Origin: a virus
Length of the DNA stretch: 24,804 bases
IMG/VR virus record: IMGVR_UViG_3300041403_000450
Span: 1-24,804 of that record
Reading direction: 5' to 3' (one strand)
Made by a program: the position numbers and the translations under genes. This document shows, piece by piece, positions 9,312 to 16,302 of this stretch. Each line of letters starts with the position of its first letter. The stretch's first letter is position 1. Under the pieces are notes generated by a model. That model was not told the origin of the DNA, did no database searches, and was given only the letters and a program-made list of their open reading frames with translations.

Positions 9312-10288
9312 GGACCGTTACTTCCTGGTTGTTTGATCAATGCATTGGCCTGCATGCCTGTCTGAATGCCTCCCAGGACAGCTCCACCAAGACCCGATAC
9401 AAGGCCAAGGCCACTAGGTCCAGGAGCGGAAATAGGCTTGCTCTGCCATGCGGTAGCACCCATAGGTGGCAGCTTGGTCTGCAGATCAGCTAGGATTGGG
9501 GCATCAGGGAAGGGGCTGTAGATAGGGGCTTGCGGAGAGGGGCCTAGGATAGGCCGCATGGGCATTGGAGTCAGCTGGCTTATTGCCGCTGCTTCCTGTG
9601 CTCCACGCTCAATGAAGGCGTTTGTAGCCTGCGTATAGTAGTCCTCTGTAGCTGCCTCCAGGTTGGCGTTAAGCAGTGTTGCTTCACGTCCGTAGCTAGC
9701 AAGAGTATCCATCTCGAGGATACCGATAGTCTGGCCTTGTTGACCACGAGCAAGAACAGCGCCCTGAGCTTTCAGGGTTGTCCCCATCAGCTTCTCGCCT
9801 TCGAAAGCCGCACGACGTGCTTCATCTTCGAGAGCTGACTGTGCATCAAGGAGCTTACCGCTAAGCCCCATGTCCATGAACTTCTTCTGGAGAGAGAAGG
9901 CGTCACGCTGGAGATGGTATTGCGCCAGGTCATTGCTGTACTTGCTAGCTTGCTGAAGGTTGTTGAAATTGGATTGTACAACAGACTGGTAGAATGCCTG
10001 GCTTTGTCTGATGTTACTAAAGTTGACTTGTTGCGTCTGCATCAGCGATTGCTGAACCATACGCTTATTGTCCAGAGTGATCGCTCTATTGTTTGAGCGC
10101 ATCTGGAACTGCATCTGTTGCAGCTGCAGCTGGTTGGCATTGATCTGAGCTTGGCTCTGATTCATCCATTGCTGGCGGGCCATCGCATTCTGATGGGCCA
10201 CTGCGTTGGATTGTGCTTGGTACTGGCCAATTGCGCCAATACCGCCAACAACGGCAGATGCAACGCCTAGTGCTACTGGTGCGCACAT
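9308..10288 (-). CDS. Internal virion protein (T7 gp14-like)
   Basis: A 326-residue protein in the T7 gp14 slot (T7 gp14 is about 196 aa). Residues 6-22 are a Gly/Ala/Val-rich hydrophobic stretch (VALGVASAVVGGIGAIG). Residues 23-130 are extremely Gln/Asn-rich and likely coiled coil. Residues about 293-312 form a second Gly-rich hydrophobic segment (GLGLVSGLGGAVLGGIQTG), after a proline-rich linker from about 240. In T7, gp14 leaves the virion first and forms the outer-membrane pore; the two hydrophobic segments fit such a role. It overlaps the gp13-like gene by 16 nt and its stop overlaps the next start as ATGA. A GGAG lies 11 nt upstream of the ATG, farther than ideal. Sequence identity to T7 gp14 is not obvious, so the name rests on order, composition and hydrophobic ends. 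Confidence 0.8.
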   Translation of the reverse strand: MCAPVALGVASAVVGGIGAIGQYQAQSNAVAHQNAMARQQWMNQSQAQINANQLQLQQMQFQMRSNNRAITLDNKRMVQQSLMQTQQVNFSNIRQSQAFYQSVVQSNFNNLQQASKYSNDLAQYHLQRDAFSLQKKFMDMGLSGKLLDAQSALEDEARRAAFEGEKLMGTTLKAQGAVLARGQQGQTIGILEMDTLASYGREATLLNANLEAATEDYYTQATNAFIERGAQEAAAISQLTPMPMRPILGPSPQAPIYSPFPDAPILADLQTKLPPMGATAWQSKPISAPGPSGLGLVSGLGGAVLGGIQTGMQANALIKQPGSNGP

Positions 10289-10761
10289 AGCTTTGCGAAC
10301 TCCACGAAGGTTACATTTGAGGGTGCTTTGAAACAGGCTAGCTTCTTGAACCCAAGCAAATGCAGGAGCTTCAAGTGTAGTTTGTTTCTGGTGTCTGCTG
10401 AGTTGTACAGCATAACGTATGGTAGAGCATTGAGATACTCTTTAGCGGTGCGAAGGAATGGTCTAGGGTTCTCCCCCTTTAGCGCCTCTAGAGTCAACAT
10501 CCAGATCCGGCCAATGCCATCACTCTCAGGGATCACTCCACCGAAGCCTAGGAGCGTCCCTGAGGCGGTTTCAAAGGCCACTGGGTGTGGTGTTATCTCC
10601 ACGGAAAAAGGGAGGCCTTCCAGGGGATTTAACCCACTAGCAATGAGCTCACGCTTATCTTCAAACGTGAGAAAGGGGGAGGCCAAAGCGGCCTCCTTGA
10701 CTGTAGTGGGACGGACGATCAACTTAGAACGTCTTGATCCCTCTGTCGGTGTAGATACCAT
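10273..10761 (-). CDS. GNAT-fold protein of the T7 gp13 type
   Basis: The gene lies between tail tubular B and the gp14-like gene, as gene 13 does in T7. The protein begins its conserved part with LIVRPTTVKEAALAS, the usual first strand of T7 gp13/DUF2833 proteins, and ends with LHLKLLHLLGFKKL, the ' Y..LGF' segment typical of acetyltransferase (GNAT) folds. FGGVIPESDGIGRIWMLTLE in the middle fits the central strands. T7 gp13 is needed for correct core assembly but is not abundant in virions; an acetyl-CoA-dependent activity here is unproven. I chose the ATG at 10761 (162 aa), which overlaps tail tubular B by 38 nt. A TTG at 10722, directly after the tail tubular B stop, would give a protein starting at the conserved strand and is equally plausible. 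A GTG/TTG-extended longer frame to 10818 is unlikely. Confidence 0.78.
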   Translation of the reverse strand: MVSTPTEGSRRSKLIVRPTTVKEAALASPFLTFEDKRELIASGLNPLEGLPFSVEITPHPVAFETASGTLLGFGGVIPESDGIGRIWMLTLEALKGENPRPFLRTAKEYLNALPYVMLYNSADTRNKLHLKLLHLLGFKKLACFKAPSNVTFVEFAKLCAHQ

Positions 10762-13393
10762 ACCAGGTGGCTGTGACAAAGGATATAGGGAATGGGGTTG
10801 CTGTGTACAGAGACACACCTACTTCAGTACCCTTACCCATAACTGGTATGGTGTTGAGTTGTACAGAAGGTAGAGGTGGTGTGTTCAAATTGTACTGGTT
10901 AGCAATAACCTGCGGAATGTCAATCGAACGATCTGGCCTACCAGCATTGCTAACAGTGGCTGTGTAGGGACCAGAGTCGGTTGACTCGATCTCAATGCGG
11001 GTCACACGGGGAATGTTCACCGTATCAGAACGCACTGTACCGGGCTGTGGGGTTTGCTTAACATAGAAACGGGGAAGCGTAATTCTACTCTCGAATTGAT
11101 ACCCGATCGTGACTGCGTCAGCTCCGGTAAAATCTCCAGGCACGAGAACGAAGTCCCCGCCGCCATCGGTCTGAACGTCAGCATCAGTAAAATAGTAAAC
11201 TCGCCCACGGTCAAGATCGTCTACGTCAACAACTACAACAGGATTCAGTCCAGCGATATGGGATATACTGAGATATACCTTGGTGTCATCCGATACTGAT
11301 CTGTAGGTCACAGTATCCTGTGTATCCAGGAAGTCCAGACGGTAGTTCCAAGGAGCACCAAGGCTGTTGGTCTGGGTACCAGAGGTGTCGGAGTCCAGGG
11401 CAAACACACCTGCAACATAGTTGTTGTTGCAATTGGATACCACGTAAAGGTCAGAGTGGTGGAAGAAGAAGTGCTCCACTTCGCAGGGCATGTCCCAGGT
11501 GAACCAGGATGCCAGGACCCTGTTACCCCCGTTTGAGAAGTACTTGAATAGGTACATCTTCTTAGGATCTGATGCACTCAGGAAGATGATCAAGTGGGCA
11601 TCAGGGGAACAATCGACCAAGCGGAGGTCAGAGGGGATCAGGTTAGGATTGGTCTTACTGAGATCAGCTGTCTGAGGCTTACGGTTGGCAGACGGGATAG
11701 ACATCTCCGTTACCGTTGAGAAGCTCTGGTTCAGATCACAGAAGACAATAGACTCACCTGTATCGACTGGCTCGATGTTCGGGTTTGTGCTGAAGGTACT
11801 GTAGCGCTTCACCGATGCAGAGCTAGCTGAGAATTCAGCAGCACCTGTCTCCACATTCAGGATGAACTGAGCATGCTCGGAGAAGATAACCAGACCACCT
11901 TGGTCAGGGATAGCGTACTTCAGCTTCACAGGACGTAGTGAGCCACAGGCCAGGTCCACAGCATCAGCATCTGTAGCAACCAGGGCAGAATTCCTGAAGA
12001 AATTGAAGAAACTACCTGGCTGAGAGGCTAGTACATTACCCTCTGAAAGTAGAATCAATCTATTTTTGAAGAAAGTAATGCCAGAGATTGTGTAGCCATT
12101 GAAGCTGGGCCAGGGGTTTGTCTCCAGGTCACCCACACGACGCTCCACCCAGTAGAGATCCTCTCCAGCTTTGTCAGCTTCGTTCAGGGATCTGAAGGTG
12201 AAGGTATCGTTGGCTTCATGGATCACCACGTGTGGCATGGTGTCAGGATCCAGGTAGACCAGTTCGCCTGGCTTTACTGTTTCCTCCCATACACCAGCAC
12301 CGTACTTCTCGTCACCGTCCACGATGAACTTGACGTAGTAGTCATCAACGATGTCACCTTCCAGGTTGGCCACCTTGAACACGAAACCGTCTTCACAGCG
12401 GACAGGGAGGCGAGACACGTTAGGCACTGAGCCTTTGTATGCTGTGATGGCTGATCCAGAAACACCACCGTCAGCATCGACAGTGAAGTTACGAATCTCT
12501 GTACCGACAGTGGCTACATCAATAGTGAAGCCAGAGCCTGTACCACCGATCTCAGTGTTGGCAATGGTCAGCAGGGTGTCTGTAGCTGCATAGCCATACC
12601 CAGCATCTACGATCGTTACAGTGGTTACTACACCTCCAGCTACTGTGATGTCAACCTTGTTCAGTGATCCAGAACCACCAGTAAGGGCTACGTCCTCGTA
12701 GGTCCCATCTGTGTAGCCAGAGCCACCTACAAGGTTGTTGAAGGTCAGGATACCACCAGCCTTGGGGCGTAGGGTGAATCCATTACCAACGGCTGCTCCA
12801 GTCCATCCTTGTGGCAGTGAGGTGATGATCCCCGTTATGGTCCCTTGGATCGAGATGTTACCCGTTGCAGGGGTTGTGTATGTGTAGGCGTTGTTGTTGA
12901 TGTAGACGTTGTACTTGGTATCGTAGCCAACACCATTCACTTGGATGAAGGCTTCAGGGTCCCGAACAGTAGAGGTGGTGCTCAGGGTTCCCGTAACCTT
13001 GGTACGGTTAAGTACGAAGTTGTAATCGTTAACCTGTAGAACGTCAAAGTCCGACCGTGCTACACCAGCGATGTATGCTTTAGCTTGGGTTGTTGGTACG
13101 TTGACTGTCTTCTCTACACCAGTCTGGGCATCCCATACTCTGAGTTCCCCTGTTGCTGAGAACTGACCGAAGAACTTCTCATCGGTAGTCTCTACGATGT
13201 TGAACCAAACGCCATCACTGGCAGCGTTAGTCAGCTGATCCACCAACTGCATTCCTGGCCTGCGCTTCAAGCCGAAGGTAATGTCAGGCAGGTAGTTATT
13301 GCACAGTACTGCCTGGCCTGGCTGCTTCAGTGAATCTGGCTGTTGGCTAACACCTCCAAGAAACGATGGAATTCGTTGAGCAATAGCTCCCAT
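10724..13393 (-). CDS. Tail tubular protein B / nozzle (T7 gp12-like)
   Basis: The N-terminus MGAIAQRIPSFLGGVSQQPD followed by LPDITFGLKRRPGMQLVD is diagnostic of T7 gp12, the hexameric nozzle that closes the tail and anchors fibres. The protein has 889 residues against about 794 in T7. Much of the excess is explained by a Gly/Thr/Val-rich block at about residues 222-298 (GGSGYTDGTYEDVALTGGSG ... TVTIVDAGYGYAATDTL), which has the pattern of a beta-repeat module common in marine phage structural proteins. A clear AGGAGA ribosome-binding site lies within the last codons of tail tubular A, 5 nt upstream of the ATG. The C-terminus (TWYGIYTDRGIKTF) overlaps the following gp13-like gene. Identification is firm; the role of the insertion is unknown. 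Confidence 0.97.
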   Translation of the reverse strand: MGAIAQRIPSFLGGVSQQPDSLKQPGQAVLCNNYLPDITFGLKRRPGMQLVDQLTNAASDGVWFNIVETTDEKFFGQFSATGELRVWDAQTGVEKTVNVPTTQAKAYIAGVARSDFDVLQVNDYNFVLNRTKVTGTLSTTSTVRDPEAFIQVNGVGYDTKYNVYINNNAYTYTTPATGNISIQGTITGIITSLPQGWTGAAVGNGFTLRPKAGGILTFNNLVGGSGYTDGTYEDVALTGGSGSLNKVDITVAGGVVTTVTIVDAGYGYAATDTLLTIANTEIGGTGSGFTIDVATVGTEIRNFTVDADGGVSGSAITAYKGSVPNVSRLPVRCEDGFVFKVANLEGDIVDDYYVKFIVDGDEKYGAGVWEETVKPGELVYLDPDTMPHVVIHEANDTFTFRSLNEADKAGEDLYWVERRVGDLETNPWPSFNGYTISGITFFKNRLILLSEGNVLASQPGSFFNFFRNSALVATDADAVDLACGSLRPVKLKYAIPDQGGLVIFSEHAQFILNVETGAAEFSASSASVKRYSTFSTNPNIEPVDTGESIVFCDLNQSFSTVTEMSIPSANRKPQTADLSKTNPNLIPSDLRLVDCSPDAHLIIFLSASDPKKMYLFKYFSNGGNRVLASWFTWDMPCEVEHFFFHHSDLYVVSNCNNNYVAGVFALDSDTSGTQTNSLGAPWNYRLDFLDTQDTVTYRSVSDDTKVYLSISHIAGLNPVVVVDVDDLDRGRVYYFTDADVQTDGGGDFVLVPGDFTGADAVTIGYQFESRITLPRFYVKQTPQPGTVRSDTVNIPRVTRIEIESTDSGPYTATVSNAGRPDRSIDIPQVIANQYNLNTPPLPSVQLNTIPVMGKGTEVGVSLYTATPFPISFVTATWYGIYTDRGIKTF

Positions 13394-13395
13394 TT

Positions 13396-13992
13396 CTATC
13401 TCCTGAGTGTTTGATAAGGCATGTATGTGTAGACAGGGTTCTGGCCATCTCTCGTTCCGAGTACGTTCGGGTTAGAGGTGCGCGTATCATACTCAATACA
13501 GGCTGCACGTAGCAGCTGTTCATCCTGTACGATAAGCTCATAGGTCTCCTTGGACCCCACATAGCGCGCTTGGAAGTTACGTCCAGCACGAGCTGTCACG
13601 TACTCCTTGAATGGTTGTGGCATATCCTCGAAGTCAACAAGCCACACTACATCGCACTTGAGCTGCTCATCAAACTGATACACGTGGTACCGCTTGTCGT
13701 AGATCTTACCTTCACGTACCACCAGCTGGTAGTCGTTACCGTGCTCCTCGAGGTTGGCCTCGAAGTAGATCAGGTTGCTTGGGATGCTTATCTCTTTAGT
13801 AACTGAGTCAGGAGTAAACGGATACTTCTGCTCTGAGTTGAAGTCCCAGCCTTCAGACAGGACACTACGTGTCACCTCATCTAGGATGGCGATGGCACTG
13901 TAGATCTCTGGGTTGTCATTATCGATAGTGTTTACTGCTGAGGCACCGATGTAAGACAACATCTGGTTGACAGCATCAAGCTTGGTTGTCAT
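13396..13992 (-). CDS. Tail tubular protein A / gatekeeper adaptor (T7 gp11-like)
   Basis: A 198-residue protein, against 196 in T7 gp11, located directly before tail tubular B. The start MTTKLDAVNQMLSYIGASAV, followed by DNDNPEIYSAIAILDEVTRSVLSEGWDFN, and the later PFKEYVTARAGRNFQARYVGS are typical of the gp11 family, which forms the dodecameric ring between portal and nozzle. The gene is the first after the capsid terminator. It has no obvious Shine-Dalgarno; a GC-rich hairpin (14008-14025) ends 15 nt before its ATG. Only two bases separate its stop from the next ATG. Confidence 0.96.
   Translation of the reverse strand: MTTKLDAVNQMLSYIGASAVNTIDNDNPEIYSAIAILDEVTRSVLSEGWDFNSEQKYPFTPDSVTKEISIPSNLIYFEANLEEHGNDYQLVVREGKIYDKRYHVYQFDEQLKCDVVWLVDFEDMPQPFKEYVTARAGRNFQARYVGSKETYELIVQDEQLLRAACIEYDTRTSNPNVLGTRDGQNPVYTYMPYQTLRR
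13399..13404 (-). promoter_or_regulatory. Strong Shine-Dalgarno of tail tubular B
   Basis: AGGAGA, encoded inside the last two sense codons of tail tubular A, sits 5 nt before the tail tubular B ATG (AGGAGATAGAAATG). It is one of few clear ribosome-binding sites in the window. Most other starts rely on overlap with the upstream stop, which suggests this gene needs efficient independent initiation. Confidence 0.8.
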
Positions 13993-14007
13993 GTGCTTAA
14001 GGGAGTA

Positions 14008-14025
14008 TGCCCCGGTCTGGGGGCA
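14008..14025 (-). other. Hairpin in the leader of tail tubular A
   Basis: On the minus strand TGCCCC-CAGACC-GGGGCA forms a perfect 6-bp GC-rich stem with a 6-nt loop. It lies between the capsid terminator and the tail tubular A start. No U-run follows it, so it is not a second terminator; a processed 5' end or a transcript-stabilising stem are possible roles. The structure is visible, the role is inferred. Confidence 0.55.
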
Positions 14026-14030
14026 AGCGT

Positions 14031-14063
14031 AAAAAAAAAGGGGGCAGCCGAAGCCACCCCCTT
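14031..14063 (-). terminator. Intrinsic terminator after the major capsid gene
   Basis: Read on the minus strand, AAGGGGGTGGC-TTCG-GCTGCCCCCTT makes an 11-bp stem (two G-U pairs) with a UUCG tetraloop, followed by an unbroken run of nine T. It begins four bases after the capsid stop. The position equals T7 T-phi, downstream of gene 10. It would give abundant capsid mRNA with partial read-through into tail genes. Confidence 0.95.
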
Positions 14064-14067
14064 AGGA

Positions 14068-15078
14068 TCAGGCCAGGTTACGAAGAGCGCCAGCAACGGA
14101 CACGCGGACAGAACCGCAACCCATTGCAAGACGACCCACGATCATGGAGCCTTGGTATTGAACGTTGAAGTCACCGCTGGTGGTCTGCACGCTGGGGCCG
14201 ATGGCCTCGACGGTAGCAGCAGCATCACGGTGGAAGATGAGACCACAAGCGTTGGAGAAGTCGGTGGCGTCACCGTATCCATTCTTCTCGTTGGTGTCAT
14301 CATTGTCCTCGATGGTAGTACCAGTGGAGGTACCATACTTGCCGAGGAACGGAATGTTGTTGGACTTGTAGATCTTGATACCGGCGATCTCATACAGACC
14401 TTCACCGGAGTTCAGCGAACCCTGGGTGGAAGTACCGATGTCACGGTTCAGGATGTTGGTGTCCACGCTGGAGATCAGGCTGTAGTACTGGCGAGGCGAC
14501 AGCACTGCAACACGACCTTCCTGAGGAGCAGAACGCTCGTCAAGCACAGCAGCAGCTTCGAAGAAGCCGTCCACGATGGCCTGTGCGTTGTACTCGTTAC
14601 CCACACCGATGTTGACTCGGAAGCCACCGGGCTCACCAGTCACAGCAGCGCTCTCGCCCGAAGCCAGATCGAGGGTGCGGAACACACGACGATCATAGTG
14701 CTGAGCAAGTTGGTAACCGATCTGACGGCTGATGGGGCCACGCAGATCGTAGTGGGAGAGAACTTCTTCCAGGTCATACAGGAAGGCGCTCGACACCAGG
14801 AGCTGGTCCATGGTGATCGTGGTCTCTGCCACTGGGGGCTCACCCGCAGTACCCAGAATGGGGGTACCAGGAGTGTGGTAGCCAGAGCTCATGGCTCCGG
14901 TGTGAATGAACTGAGTCTCCTTCTGTCCACGCAGGGTGCGGTTCATCACCAGACCCTTGGAGATCAGGTTGTTACGAAAGGACTCATACACTTCGCCACT
15001 GAACAGCTTAAGGAACAGAGCCCTTTCATCACCGGCACCATTTACCTGGCCGGGAGACGTAATGTTGACGTTGGTCAT
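14068..15078 (-). CDS. Major capsid protein (T7 gp10-like)
   Basis: The 336-residue protein starts MTNVNITSPGQVNGAGDERA and continues LFLKLFSGEVYESFRNNLIS, then TLRGQKETQFIHTGAMSSGY, all typical of the T7 gp10A HK97-fold capsid (T7 345 aa). FFEAAAVLDERSAPQEGRVAVLSPRQYYSL and the C-terminal MGCGSVRVSVAGALRNLA are also family-like. It assembles with scaffold and portal into the prohead. The terminator directly follows the stop and no slippery site or extended frame like T7 gp10B is seen. Codon use is strongly biased: TTA, CTA and TCA codons are absent, leaving a long open antisense frame, consistent with high expression. No Shine-Dalgarno is evident before the ATG despite a 211-nt leader region. 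Confidence 0.97.
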   Translation of the reverse strand: MTNVNITSPGQVNGAGDERALFLKLFSGEVYESFRNNLISKGLVMNRTLRGQKETQFIHTGAMSSGYHTPGTPILGTAGEPPVAETTITMDQLLVSSAFLYDLEEVLSHYDLRGPISRQIGYQLAQHYDRRVFRTLDLASGESAAVTGEPGGFRVNIGVGNEYNAQAIVDGFFEAAAVLDERSAPQEGRVAVLSPRQYYSLISSVDTNILNRDIGTSTQGSLNSGEGLYEIAGIKIYKSNNIPFLGKYGTSTGTTIEDNDDTNEKNGYGDATDFSNACGLIFHRDAAATVEAIGPSVQTTSGDFNVQYQGSMIVGRLAMGCGSVRVSVAGALRNLA

Positions 15079-15117
15079 TGGTCTAGATTAAAGACAAGGT
15101 TTACGTTTGAGGCAAAG

Positions 15118-15146
15118 ACTTGTCCCTAGGGGTCACTATTTGGAAA
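15118..15146 (-). promoter_or_regulatory. Candidate phage promoter before the capsid gene
   Basis: The minus strand reads TTTCCAAATAGTGACCCC then TAGGGACAAG. The TAGGGA core resembles the +1 region of T7-type promoters (TATAGGGAGA), and it lies 46-53 nt upstream of the capsid ATG, where T7 has phi10. A second CCCTAGGGA on the same strand occurs at 19297-19304 upstream of the head genes. Two copies of an 8-bp palindrome could be chance, so the support is weak. Confidence 0.3.
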
Positions 15147-15166
15147 CGTTTCGTTGGTCAGTCAGG

Positions 15167-15244
15167 TTATTCAATTGTAAGGTAAAACCTTTCATTGAGG
15201 GTATCCTCTCGGGCCTCTTGCAAGGGCCAGTTTTTAACGAGCAT
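15167..15244 (-). CDS. Possible 25-residue ORF in the capsid leader
   Basis: An ATG at 15244 opens a 25-codon frame ending TAA (MLVKNWPLQEAREDTLNERF then YLTIE). Its composition is protein-like, but it has no Shine-Dalgarno, and a hairpin falls inside it. It could be a leader peptide or chance. I recognise no family. Confidence 0.15.
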   Translation of the reverse strand: MLVKNWPLQEAREDTLNERFYLTIE

Positions 15245-15261
15245 GGCGGCTCAATAACAAG

Positions 15262-15281
15262 AGGGGGAATCGAATCCCCCT
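15262..15281 (-). other. Hairpin directly after the scaffold gene
   Basis: On the minus strand AGGGGGA-TTCGAT-TCCCCCT forms a 7-bp stem nine bases after the scaffold stop. The following bases CTTGTTATTG are not a U-run, so termination would be weak. An attenuator or RNase cleavage site is an alternative. The loop looks like a tRNA T-loop, but no tRNA is present around it. Confidence 0.5.
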
Positions 15282-15289
15282 TTGACCAT

Positions 15290-16126
15290 TTAGATCAAGT
15301 CACCAGACCTTGCTAGCTTTGCTTCTACATCCATCCGGTATGCTGGATCCTCGTTGTAGCGTGGATCACGGATAGCTGCTGCCAGTTCAGCGTGCGAGCG
15401 GAAGCCCGGTTGAGGTGCAGGCGCACGTCCTCCAGAATACCGCTTACCTTGGCTGCCATTAGCTTCGGCGTACTTGGACTTGAGTCCTTGTACTGCCCAG
15501 TATGCGGCGTCAAGGTTGCCGCTGTTGACGACTGAATCGTAAGCTCCAATTTCTTCTGCAGAGAGATTCTCAGCAGCCCATTGGGTCATCTCTACGTAGG
15601 ATTGCTGACCACCTACCGATTGGTAAATACGCTGAACCTCGGCGTTTGACACCTGTGCTTGTTCAGCTTGACCGCGGGACTCTGAGATGTACTTTGCCCA
15701 GGTCTCAACGAGCGTGCGGGAGTCAAGCTCCGACAGCGCGTCAAGAGTCTCAGGGGAAATGCTTCCACCTTCATCGAACTCCTGAGCAGCTTTCTCCAGA
15801 CCACGACGGACTAGATCTACTTCTACCTCTTCAGCCTGCTCTTCAGCGGGCTCAACGGGGGCTTCTTCTTCAGCGGGTGCTTCAGTCTTCTCACCAAGCT
15901 TCTTCTCCAGCTCCTTGTAGGCACGCTCCAGCTCTTCAGCTGACTTGTACTTACCGGCATACCGGACCTGCTCTTCCTGCTCTGCACGAGCTTGCTGGAA
16001 GCGACGTTGTGAATCGTCCTCTTCAGCTTGTGCTAGGCGCTCACCCTCGGCCAATGCTCGGGCTTCAGCTGCCTTCACCGCCTGGTCATCTTCAGACGGA
16101 TCGTAGAATGTGGATGTGTTTGACAT
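15290..16126 (-). CDS. Capsid assembly scaffolding protein (T7 gp9-like)
   Basis: A 278-residue, very acidic, helical protein between portal and capsid, where T7 gp9 (307 aa) lies. Visible family features are AGKYKSAEELERAYKELEKK (about residues 57-76), an Ala/Glu/Pro-rich acidic linker (about 81-105), and the C-terminal capsid-interaction helices with RSHAELAAAIRDPRYNEDPA then YRMDVEAKLARSGDLI. Such scaffolds guide prohead assembly and leave before DNA packaging. The ATG is three bases after the stop of the 57-aa gene, without a clear Shine-Dalgarno, implying coupled translation. Confidence 0.93.
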   Translation of the reverse strand: MSNTSTFYDPSEDDQAVKAAEARALAEGERLAQAEEDDSQRRFQQARAEQEEQVRYAGKYKSAEELERAYKELEKKLGEKTEAPAEEEAPVEPAEEQAEEVEVDLVRRGLEKAAQEFDEGGSISPETLDALSELDSRTLVETWAKYISESRGQAEQAQVSNAEVQRIYQSVGGQQSYVEMTQWAAENLSAEEIGAYDSVVNSGNLDAAYWAVQGLKSKYAEANGSQGKRYSGGRAPAPQPGFRSHAELAAAIRDPRYNEDPAYRMDVEAKLARSGDLI

Positions 16127-16128
16127 GT

Positions 16129-16302
16129 TCAGTGGGTTACGGTGCGAACGCCGCCAAAGGTTGGCTTGACCTTGTCGGCTGGCTTGTACTTACGCTGCTT
16201 AGGGGTAAGCACTTCTGGCTTCTTCTCCTCCTTCACCTCTGGTTCCGGGAGGTTAGCCGGCTGCTCCACCTTGAGGGGGGGCTTCTTGCGGGGTGCTGTC
16301 AT
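16129..16302 (-). CDS. Small basic proline-rich protein between portal and scaffold
   Basis: The ATG at 16302 opens a 57-codon frame ending TGA at 16129-16131. The protein begins MTAPRKKPPLKVEQPANLPE and ends VKPTFGGVRTVTH; it has 11 Lys and 10 Pro with almost no aromatic residues, so it is probably unstructured. The first 50 nt overlap the portal 3' end in another frame, and the stop lies two bases before the scaffold ATG, filling what would otherwise be a 126-nt hole in a tightly packed operon. No good Shine-Dalgarno is seen. I recognise no family; a head-assembly or nucleic-acid-binding role would be a guess. Confidence 0.7.
   Translation of the reverse strand: MTAPRKKPPLKVEQPANLPEPEVKEEKKPEVLTPKQRKYKPADKVKPTFGGVRTVTH

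Larger units (their letters stand above)
15079..15289 (-). other. Largest intergenic region, capsid leader
   Basis: This gap between the scaffold stop and capsid start is the only sizeable stretch without a convincing gene. On the minus strand, from scaffold to capsid, it holds a 7-bp G/C hairpin, a 25-codon ORF of low support, a GGCC-type hairpin, a GAAACGTTTC palindrome (15143-15152) and a CCCTAGGG sequence (15124-15131) resembling a T7-type initiation region. Together these suggest transcription control of the capsid gene. No sequence matching the T7 promoter is present and no experimentally known cyanophage promoter could be matched by eye. Confidence 0.6.

Noticed and set aside
8673-9365. 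Plus-strand 230-codon ORF opposite the gp15-like gene
   Set aside because: Low-complexity Leu/Val/His-rich product antisense to a Gln-rich coding region; no start signal or family match.
14030-14110. Capsid frameshift extension like T7 gp10B
   Set aside because: The stop is followed at once by the terminator, leaving no room for an extended frame, and no slippery heptamer was seen before the stop.
13993-15129. Plus-strand 378-codon ORF opposite the capsid gene
   Set aside because: It is exactly codon-aligned opposite the capsid frame, so its stops would need TTA, CTA or TCA capsid codons, which the capsid gene avoids. The product has no family features; it is a shadow of codon bias.
15255-15290. 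Possible tRNA T-arm or attachment site
   Set aside because: The GGGGGATTCGATTCCCCC hairpin resembles a T-arm, but the 7-nt loop pairing is wrong (A opposite C at the closing pair), no anticodon or acceptor arm is found nearby, and no integrase is in the window.
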